From: Ignavibacteriota bacterium
GTDB taxonomy: Bacteria > Bacteroidota > Ignavibacteria > UBA10030 > SZUA-254
DNA length: 5,484 bases
Reading direction: 5' to 3'
Assembly: GCA_016191715.1 (NCBI GenBank)
Contig: JACPVN010000071.1
Span: 1-5,484 of the forward strand
In this document: positions 1 to 5,484 of the stretch, one piece after another
Layout: each line of letters starts with the position of its first letter
How positions within the stretch are numbered: position 1 is the first letter of the stretch
Made by a program: the position numbers and the translations under genes
The notes under the pieces: model-generated
Databases searched by the model: none
What the model was told of the DNA's origin: nothing
What the model saw: the letters and a program-made list of their open reading frames with translations, nothing else

Positions 1-297
1 ATAAAAGAATTTACAAAAGAGAAAAGAAATAAGAGATGAGGAAGTTCCAATGAGTTTGTTCACAGATTGTTCACATACACCGTTACCCACGGGGAACGCA
101 TACACCTTCCTTCGCTTCAGTTTCCAACGTAGAAAATATCACACCTTGAAATAACAACAGTTCAAAGAACAAAGACGACACAAATTATTTGAATGCAGAT
201 GAGACGTACAAACCAATGAGAAGATGATGGCTTTTTCATTTCACACAACACCTCAGGGAAGAACCTGAAAGCAACCTAACACTATAACAACAATTTA
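1..297. other. Intergenic region upstream of the first gene
   Basis: No long reading frame crosses this stretch on either strand. The three forward frames entering at base 1 all meet a stop within about 40 bases, so any gene to the left ends at or before the window edge. Two things stand out. The 9-mer TTGTTCACA occurs twice in tandem at 56-64 and 67-75, an 11-base period. A possible 34-codon reading frame runs from ATG at 50 to TAA at 152-154, with GAGG at 38-41 eight bases ahead of it; its peptide matches nothing I recognise and is probably chance. A small CCGT/ACGG hairpin lies near 81-93. I see no convincing -35/-10 pair or Bacteroidota-type promoter, although a promoter for the first operon must lie here or further left. 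Confidence 0.6.
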
Positions 298-300
298 TTG

Positions 301-306
301 AGGAGA
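301..306 (+). promoter_or_regulatory. Ribosome binding site that fixes the start of the first gene
   Basis: AGGAGA lies three bases before ATG at 310, a short but usable spacing. The frame could also be opened at TTG 298, but that codon has no purine-rich site upstream and would add only four residues that include the Shine-Dalgarno sequence itself. ATG 310 is therefore the better start. Confidence 0.65.
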
Positions 307-309
307 ATT

Positions 310-849
310 ATGAGAAGAATTCTAACCACACTCTTTTTACTTTTCCTGGGAGTTGCTCTCGCAATGTCTCAGGAACAGAGCAACAACATGCAACACATGA
401 GTTACAAACTTGATGACGGGATTATCTCCTTATCGAACGATGAAGGGAAAACATGGCAATCAATTTCATCATCCGAACCGGTGCAACTTCTTGCTTGGCA
501 TCCTGAACGGGCAGACATGTTCCTCGCGGTTGCGAAGAATGTGTTGTACCGTGTGTACGAGCAATCGAATACATGGTATCCGGTACTTTCTCGGGGAGAG
601 AACTTTACACCGGTGCAAGTGAAACATTCCAAATTGAAATGGTGGGAAGTATGGCTGGTGGGAACAACAGAAGAGGAAAGAGGAGGCACACATACAGAGA
701 TCTTATACAGCGGGAACGGAGGAGCGAGTTGGAGTATTGTCCAGTACACTAACGAGCATGCTGAGGATATACAATTAAACCCGGACAACTCAAGAAAATT
801 CTGGGTTGGCCAACCGGAAATAAATAACAAAGAGGGACAAAAGCCATGA
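310..849 (+). CDS. Short exported Asp-box (BNR/sortilin-like) repeat protein
   Basis: A 179-residue protein. Residues 1 to about 18 form a signal peptide: MRR, then a leucine-rich core, then VALA before MSQEQ. The rest resembles Asp-box beta-propeller proteins. One canonical box, SNDEGKTW, is at residues 42-49. A second, SGNGGASW, is at 134-141. A weak box, QSNTWYPV, lies near 85-92, giving a period of about 46 residues. Asp boxes are structural turns between blade strands, so they indicate a fold and not a reaction. Three blades cannot close a propeller, so this is either a truncated relative of a larger protein or a piece that pairs with a partner. I see no catalytic motif and no C-terminal sorting domain. 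The stop overlaps the next start in ATGA, so the two genes are probably one transcript with coupled translation. Confidence is high that it is coding and exported, low for any specific role. Confidence 0.85.
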   Translation: MRRILTTLFLLFLGVALAMSQEQSNNMQHMSYKLDDGIISLSNDEGKTWQSISSSEPVQLLAWHPERADMFLAVAKNVLYRVYEQSNTWYPVLSRGENFTPVQVKHSKLKWWEVWLVGTTEEERGGTHTEILYSGNGGASWSIVQYTNEHAEDIQLNPDNSRKFWVGQPEINNKEGQKP

Positions 850-2912
850 GAAGAACGGACAATTCACAAAACAATAGAGCGCGTTGGTTATCTGAATGCA
901 ACGCCTATCTGAAAAAAGAAAAACTAATAAAACTGAAAAGGATTGTTCGACTTACAGTAATAATTTTTCTATTAATTAGTAGCAGAAAAATAGTTTCTGC
1001 ACAGATTATTGATAGCGACTGTGGTATTGTTTGGCACGAACCTATTTTAATCTCCGATTCCGCGTATGAAGCAGTGGTACCGAGAATAGTGCTTGCAGGC
1101 GATGATACAGTTTGTATATCATGGTGGTCAGGTTATAATAAAAGCTATACTCATTTTTTTCGTCTTCCGTTTAGACGAAGTGTTGATGGAGGAAAAACAT
1201 TTGAGCCGACTCGTGATTTGATTGAGGATACAATTACGTTCACTCAACAAACCCACATCCCCGGTATCGTAGCAAACAGAAACAATGTGTACATTATTTT
1301 TCCCTATCCGCATACACGATTATGGATGATGAAAAGTACGGATTATGGTACCACATGGAATACACCAAGAAATATTACAACAGGAGAAGTTGGATATTTA
1401 TATAAGACGGCGATATATAAAGATTCATTAGCATGTATAATTGAAGGAAACGGGTATCAACTCTGGAAGAGTGCAAATGGAGGAGTGACATCAACAATAA
1501 CCAATTTACCTCGTTCGGATGAAACTGCTATTGCATTAACTCCCGGTACGTTACACCTCGTTCAACACCTTTGGAAAAACAATGCTATGGAGGTGAATTA
1601 TCTCCGTTCGACGAATCTCGGCAATTCATGGAATCAGAATATAATTCTCTCGACAATAGATGGAATGTATTCTGACATTCCTTCCATTGCAGGGTATAAA
1701 ACTGAATGTGGAACTGAATTACTTGCAACTTGGCGCGATGTGAAGTATGGAGGAATGGGATTTGCAGGCGCTAGTATTATTTCTCGTACAAGTTTAAATA
1801 ACGGAAATACATGGCTGCCTGAATCACTACTCACACGCAGGGAGTTACCAAATGGGTTTTATGCAAAAGTTGCAGTGCATGGAAACACACGGGCGGTAAC
1901 ATGGAATACCGAAGGAGAGGAGGCGATAGATACGATTCATTCGGATGTGAGAGTGTCCAATAGTTCCCTACTAAATTATTGCCCGATAAGACGAGTAACT
2001 GAAAAAACAACGAATGGGGGGGGCATTCAGATTGCTATATCTACTCATGCTGTACATGTTGTCTATGAGGATGTCCTTGATGGAAGACTCTATGTTTACT
2101 ATAGAAGGGGTGAATTCATTCGTCAAAATGTTCAATTGTCTTTATCGTCGGGATCAATTGATTTTGATACTACAGAGGTAAACACTACACGATCAGATAC
2201 CGTTCTCGTCGCGAATTCCGGGACTGACCCGCTCATCATCGGAACAGCGATATCTAATAATACAGTATTCTCTGTTACTCCACAAAGCGTCACGATAGAG
2301 CCATCGAAGTCAGAACAGTTAGTTATTTCTTATATGCCTGCGAAACAAGGTTTTGATAATGGAAGGGTAATATTTTACCACAATGGAGAATCTTCCCCCG
2401 ATTGTTTCGCTGTCACAGGGATTGGAAAATGGGGAATGGAACGAATAGCGTATCCTCAAGGATGGCAAATTGTTTCGATTCCAATAAAGCCCGGACCAAA
2501 CCAAGTTCTTCCATCTCTGTATGAGTATAACAATGGGTATATACAAGCATCGAAAATGAAATTCGGTCAAGGGTATTGGGCGAAACCGCCGGATACAGTT
2601 TTTTATCTAGGAGGAAGGATGTTATCTGATTCTCTCAATGTCAAAGAAGGGTGGAACATTATTGGGGCGTTATCAAAGCCAACTTCTTCTCTCACAATGA
2701 CAAGTTCACCTATGAATATTATTGACTCTCCCTTTTATGGTTTTAATGACGAAGGATATTATGTTGCCGATGTTCTTCAGCCGGGAATGGGGTACTGGGT
2801 GAAAATCAGGGAAGATGGAAAGTTGTTTCTCAGCGCGGAAGATATGGCGTTCGGTAACGTACAACCCGAGAAGGGCGCAATGAGCAACGCGCTGATGAAA
2901 GAAAAAAAATGA
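846..2912 (+). CDS. Exported multidomain protein: sialidase-like Asp-box domain, ASH-like domain, twin GW/GYW module
   Basis: A 688-residue protein. The ATG at 846 overlaps the previous stop and has AGAGGG at 831-836, nine bases upstream. The signal peptide has an unusually long n-region: the hydrophobic core is at about 35-45 and likely cleavage is after VSA at 52. No other ATG lies in frame before the core. Residues 60-425 look like a BNR/sialidase-type propeller, with Asp boxes SVDGGKTF (112), STDYGTTW (164), a degenerate SANGGVTS (209), STNLGNSW (255) and SLNNGNTW (316). I did not find the arginine triad and Tyr/Glu pair of true sialidases, so enzyme activity is not claimed. Residues about 430-527 (IDFDTTEV, VANSGTDPL, FSVTP, ISYMPAKQG) match the ASH/HYDIN 'choice-of-anchor D' beta-sandwich style. 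Residues 530-665 hold two half-repeats, GWQIVSIPI...GQGYWAK and GWNIIGALS...GMGYWVK. The protein stops soon after, with no visible type IX sorting domain. The likely site is the cell surface or outside; its role is probably binding. Confidence 0.9.
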   Translation: MRRTDNSQNNRARWLSECNAYLKKEKLIKLKRIVRLTVIIFLLISSRKIVSAQIIDSDCGIVWHEPILISDSAYEAVVPRIVLAGDDTVCISWWSGYNKSYTHFFRLPFRRSVDGGKTFEPTRDLIEDTITFTQQTHIPGIVANRNNVYIIFPYPHTRLWMMKSTDYGTTWNTPRNITTGEVGYLYKTAIYKDSLACIIEGNGYQLWKSANGGVTSTITNLPRSDETAIALTPGTLHLVQHLWKNNAMEVNYLRSTNLGNSWNQNIILSTIDGMYSDIPSIAGYKTECGTELLATWRDVKYGGMGFAGASIISRTSLNNGNTWLPESLLTRRELPNGFYAKVAVHGNTRAVTWNTEGEEAIDTIHSDVRVSNSSLLNYCPIRRVTEKTTNGGGIQIAISTHAVHVVYEDVLDGRLYVYYRRGEFIRQNVQLSLSSGSIDFDTTEVNTTRSDTVLVANSGTDPLIIGTAISNNTVFSVTPQSVTIEPSKSEQLVISYMPAKQGFDNGRVIFYHNGESSPDCFAVTGIGKWGMERIAYPQGWQIVSIPIKPGPNQVLPSLYEYNNGYIQASKMKFGQGYWAKPPDTVFYLGGRMLSDSLNVKEGWNIIGALSKPTSSLTMTSSPMNIIDSPFYGFNDEGYYVADVLQPGMGYWVKIREDGKLFLSAEDMAFGNVQPEKGAMSNALMKEKK

Positions 2913-2956
2913 GTGTAATAAAAAGATATGTCAACAGTAGGTAGATTTTTTTTTGA

Positions 2957-3146
2957 AAGGAATGTCGGTTAACAAAAACTGTTGAAACAAAATAAAGAGG
3001 GACGGTGTGGTGTAAGTCCAAGCTCTGTTACATCTGAAGGAACGAGAGCCGATAAAACCCACAGCTACTACCGTCCCTCGGGAAACAAACCCTGTGCCTG
3101 CCAGTGGCAGGCGCAGGGTTATCCTCTCGCCGGAAGATGGCTTCCC
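2957..3146 (+). promoter_or_regulatory. Cobalamin-riboswitch-like leader RNA (possibly degenerate)
   Basis: Seen directly, in order: a small hairpin TTAACA/TGTTGA (2969-2974 with 2980-2985) followed by an A-rich linker and GGGA (2999-3002); GGTGTAAGTCC (3009-3019); a CTG block and GAACGAGAGCC (3040-3050); CCACAG (3059-3064); GGGAA (3080-3084); a GC-rich hairpin (3088-3120); and GCCGGAAGA (3129-3137). From memory of the cobalamin riboswitch consensus, the matching blocks are GGGAA, GGTGnAAnTCC, CGCnACTGTnA followed by GAACGA-AGCC, CCACTG...GGGAAGG, a variable arm, and GCCnGAAGACC. Order and spacing fit well. Departures: the ACTGT box reads ATCTG, CCACTG reads CCACAG, GGGAAGG lacks its GG, and the final ACC that should pair with a 5' GGT reads TGG. 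GGAA at 2959-2962 could pair with TTCC at 3142-3145 as a short closing stem. The RNA lies about 50 bases ahead of the ribosome binding site of the gene at 3211. That gene is not a usual B12 target, so function is uncertain. Confidence 0.5.
3088..3120 (+). repeat. GC-rich inverted repeat (15-bp hairpin) in the leader
   Basis: AACCCTGTGCCTGCC (3088-3102) pairs with GGCAGGCGCAGGGTT (3106-3120) over 15 base pairs, with one T-G wobble and a three-base AGT loop. It is far more GC-rich than its surroundings. There is no T-tract after it, so it is not an intrinsic terminator. It lies between the GGGAA and GCCGGAAGA blocks, where a cobalamin riboswitch carries its variable arm. It could equally be a dispersed REP-like palindrome that landed there; no second copy occurs in this window. 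Confidence 0.8.
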
Positions 3147-3198
3147 CCCAAAACCCGCCGCAATGTAGCAATAATTCAATAAACCTAAAAACAATTTC

Positions 3199-3204
3199 AA
3201 GGAA
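3199..3204 (+). promoter_or_regulatory. Ribosome binding site for the third gene
   Basis: AAGGAA lies six bases before ATG 3211. It decides between ATG 3211 and the in-frame ATG 3241, which is preceded only by an A-run with no Shine-Dalgarno-like sequence. Confidence 0.6.
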
Positions 3205-3210
3205 AAACCA

Positions 3211-5484
3211 ATGAACAATACGTTCAATTTTCAAAAAAACATGAACCTTTTTGGTTCTTTATCATACGTTGCTACATTTTTATTCATGATTGCCGTTTTT
3301 ACTACAACACTTATTGCCCAATCATGGACATCGTTACAAAGTCCATCGAAACCGCGGGACGTACGTGATGTCTCGGTCAGTGCCGATGGAGCAATTGCGT
3401 ATGTCTGCGACAAATCGGGTGTCTTCAAAACCACGAACAGTGGCGTTTCATGGACTGCTACACTTAAAGAACTCGCATCCCCTCTTGCAGTTGTTTGCAG
3501 GGGAGATTATGCAAATGTACTCATAGTCGGTAAGTTTGATACTATAAAATTTAACTGGAATCAAGGTACAGAAGATTGGTATAATGTCTCATATAATGCA
3601 GGTACACCGATTCGGTTAGCTGCAGTTCAACATACAACTTACACTAATTATCTATACTGTGGACGTCAAGCAAATGGTACAAATTCCTCAATTCTTAAAA
3701 CTACGGATGGCGGTAATTCATGGCATATACCAAGCACTTACCCAAGCGGAACGAATATGTATGATATTGCGGCGTATCCTGTAGGTGGTACGCGTACAAG
3801 TCATGCATGGGCATGTGGTGCAGACCCGGCGGGTGTTTCAAATGAAACAGGCGACCCTAATGCTACACAAGCATCAATACGTGGTGTTTGGAAATCAACA
3901 AACTTCGGCGCTGATTGGACACAACAAAACATGGGGAATTTCAATGTCCGTTCGGTGGCAATAGCTCAACAGGCTACTCCTTTCATCTATGCCGGTACAT
4001 CAACAGGAAAATTGTATCGCTCGGACGAAGGTGCAAGCTGGACACCAATGAGCAATTACCAAACAACAAGCGGTGCAACTTCCGTTAGCGCTGTTCGTGT
4101 TCGTGCAGATAATAATTATGTTTTTGTCGCGTCAGACCAAGGGATACATCGTTCTACAAATTCCGGAAATAATTGGACGGATGTTTCACCTGATGCGTAT
4201 GATAAAAATATTCTTGCACTTGCAATAGCGAGGTATAGTCAAAACATTATGTATGCAACAACTGTCAATGCAGTCTATAGAACCTCTGATGGAGGCGCAA
4301 CATGGGTTCCCGTTAATACGGGTCTGGGAAGAATCTCTCTTTCATACACAACGGGGAATGGTAATAATGTTTGGTTATCAACCAAACTTACTGATTCCCT
4401 CTGGAACTTTAATGGAACGACATGGTCGTTTGCTGAAGTCAGCGGGTTCTACAGTAACCATGTCATGAGAAACCCGAATGGAGATTTGTTTGCATCTGGC
4501 GTCAATGCTCAAAAAGCAGGCATTTACAAAAGTACAAACAGTGGGCAGTCGTATTCGGCATTGTATCTTTCTTCTACACAAGGCGCCGGTAACATTTTCA
4601 ATGCAAGTATGCCCGACCCATCCAATACCGCCAATACGTTTGTTTGGGGGAAAGATGGTTCCTATAATCTATACCGGATATATTCCAACGGTACAAAGGA
4701 TAATTATCTTGTAGGAAGCAGTTCGAATGCAATGAATGATATTGCTTTTGCTACAACATCAAGCACAGGCGCTGTCTATTTTGCAAAAGATAATGAAGGT
4801 GTTTTGAAATGTAATTCCGGACCTTGTTCCGGTACAACCGTATTATCCGGCGTTACTGTTCGCAGTCTCGCAATCAATACAAATTTTCCAAATACAATAT
4901 ACGCCGCAACCTCATCAGGAATCAGAAAATCAATCAATGGAGGAAGTTCATGGACTTCAGTTTGGGGGGCGGATTGTAAGAGAATTATTTTTAGTCCCGG
5001 CTACCCGAATTCTGATAAACATCTTATCGTGGTCGGGAATAACGGTTCGTTCATATACTACACAAACAACGGAGGCACAACTTGGAGTAATGTTCAAGGA
5101 GTACTCCAATCTCCCATTCATGACATTCGCGGTGAAGTTGGTTCGCCTGCCGTCATTTATGCCGCGACTGAACATGGCGCATATAAGATTTTTGCTCCGA
5201 CACTATCACCAACCTTAACCTCTCCCGATAACGGTGCATCTGTCGGGATTATTCCCACGTTTACTTGGAATGCAGTTTCCGGAGTTTCATCATATCATCT
5301 TCAAATAGCGTCTGATGTAAACTTTACAAACGTCGTGGTTGATGTACAAGATATTGCTACAACGAGTTTTACTCCTACTACACTCTCTGCTAATACTTAT
5401 TACTGGAAGGTAATGTCTGCAAATTTTGTCGGTGAGTCCGAGAATCCTTCAATCCGTTCGTGCACAACAAGCGCACAGGGGACA
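3211..5484 (+). CDS. Large secreted Asp-box beta-propeller protein with Fn3-like module, 3' end beyond the window
   Basis: I translated this frame by hand from ATG 3211 to the window end: 758 codons and no stop, so the gene is partial at its 3' side. Residues 1-36 are a signal peptide (hydrophobic core about 18-34, cleavage likely at LIA/Q). Clear Asp boxes begin at residues 75 (TNSGVSW), 165 (TDGGNSW), 229 (STNFGADW), 271 (SDEGASW), 315 (STNSGNNW), 358 (TSDGGATW), 441 (STNSGQSY), 574 (SINGGSSW) and 618 (TNNGGTTW). Weaker ones lie near 114-123, 400-405, 480-486 and 526-530. Together they give about 13 blades at roughly 44-residue spacing, enough for two propellers or one very large one. Residues about 664-753 form a fibronectin-III-like module (TFTWNAVSGVSSYHLQIA, then YYWKVMSANFVGES). 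In Ignavibacteria-like genomes such proteins usually end in a type IX sorting domain, which would lie outside this window. The likely role is surface or secreted binding; I infer no enzyme. The gene follows a structured leader. Confidence 0.92.
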   Translation, partial: MNNTFNFQKNMNLFGSLSYVATFLFMIAVFTTTLIAQSWTSLQSPSKPRDVRDVSVSADGAIAYVCDKSGVFKTTNSGVSWTATLKELASPLAVVCRGDYANVLIVGKFDTIKFNWNQGTEDWYNVSYNAGTPIRLAAVQHTTYTNYLYCGRQANGTNSSILKTTDGGNSWHIPSTYPSGTNMYDIAAYPVGGTRTSHAWACGADPAGVSNETGDPNATQASIRGVWKSTNFGADWTQQNMGNFNVRSVAIAQQATPFIYAGTSTGKLYRSDEGASWTPMSNYQTTSGATSVSAVRVRADNNYVFVASDQGIHRSTNSGNNWTDVSPDAYDKNILALAIARYSQNIMYATTVNAVYRTSDGGATWVPVNTGLGRISLSYTTGNGNNVWLSTKLTDSLWNFNGTTWSFAEVSGFYSNHVMRNPNGDLFASGVNAQKAGIYKSTNSGQSYSALYLSSTQGAGNIFNASMPDPSNTANTFVWGKDGSYNLYRIYSNGTKDNYLVGSSSNAMNDIAFATTSSTGAVYFAKDNEGVLKCNSGPCSGTTVLSGVTVRSLAINTNFPNTIYAATSSGIRKSINGGSSWTSVWGADCKRIIFSPGYPNSDKHLIVVGNNGSFIYYTNNGGTTWSNVQGVLQSPIHDIRGEVGSPAVIYAATEHGAYKIFAPTLSPTLTSPDNGASVGIIPTFTWNAVSGVSSYHLQIASDVNFTNVVVDVQDIATTSFTPTTLSANTYYWKVMSANFVGESENPSIRSCTTSAQGT

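Noticed and set aside
846..2120. True sialidase (neuraminidase) activity for the second gene
   Set aside because: Asp boxes alone also occur in many non-enzymatic propellers. I could not identify the sialidase RIP motif or the arginine triad.
2902..2954. A8 tract at the stop of the second gene and T9 tract at 2946-2954 as an intrinsic terminator
   Set aside because: The tracts are complementary, but there is no GC-rich hairpin directly before the T-run. An A/T-only stem is a poor terminator.
3106..3145. GGAAG/CTTCC hairpin (3132-3136 with 3141-3145) plus the 15-bp palindrome as a terminator pair
   Set aside because: Neither is followed by a T-run; the bases after them are CCCC and A-rich. 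They fit a leader RNA better.
2957..3146. Group II intron or transposon-associated RNA as the identity of the structured leader
   Set aside because: There is no reverse transcriptase, transposase or HNH gene nearby and no recognisable domain V hairpin. The ordered cobalamin-type blocks explain more of the sequence.
2931..3234. Reverse- and forward-strand reading frames of 63-98 codons across the intergenic region 2931-3234
   Set aside because: They overlap the structured RNA, have cysteine- and arginine-rich or low-complexity peptides with no recognisable domain, and lack good ribosome binding sites. They are chance frames.
3290..5218. Frames of 66-93 codons on both strands within 3290-5218
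   Set aside because: They are shadows of the single long + frame that starts at 3211 and stays open to the window end. That frame has signal peptide, repeats and domain structure; the shadows have none.

Overview
The window reads as part of a genome from the Bacteroidota/Chlorobiota side of the tree, most likely an Ignavibacteria- or Kapabacteria-like organism. This is inferred from protein style, not from a marker gene. The clues are moderate-to-low GC, three consecutive same-strand genes for large exported Asp-box (BNR/sortilin-like) beta-propeller proteins, an ASH/HYDIN-like 'choice-of-anchor' module, a twin 'GW...GYW' C-terminal module, and a fibronectin-III-like module of the type found in type IX secretion cargo of that group. 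No rRNA, tRNA, CRISPR array or transposase is visible.

Layout (all on +): 1-297 is non-coding or nearly so. At 310-849 lies a short exported protein with only two clear Asp boxes and one weak one. It overlaps the next gene by the four bases ATGA. At 846-2912 lies a 688-residue exported protein: a sialidase-like Asp-box domain, then an ASH-like beta-sandwich, then two GW/GYW half-repeats. At 2913-3210 is an intergenic stretch with strong RNA structure. From 3211 to the window end (5484) one uninterrupted reading frame of 758 codons has no stop. It encodes a secreted protein with nine clear and about four weak Asp boxes at a regular spacing of about 44 residues, followed by an Fn3-like module. 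It continues beyond the window.

The most interesting region is 2957-3146. In the right order it carries several sequence blocks of the cobalamin (B12) riboswitch core: GGTGTAAGTCC, a CTG/GAACGAGAGCC block, CCACAG...GGGAA, and GCCGGAAGA. A GC-rich hairpin sits where the variable arm of that riboswitch normally lies. The closing P1/P2 part looks degenerate. It sits upstream of a beta-propeller protein rather than a B12 transport or synthesis gene. It is therefore a riboswitch with an unusual target, a decayed relic, or a different RNA that resembles one.

The three proteins probably act outside the cytoplasm, at the cell surface or secreted, in binding or adhesion. Nothing in the sequence shows an enzymatic activity. 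The first two genes look like one translationally coupled unit. The third has its own leader and may be expressed separately.
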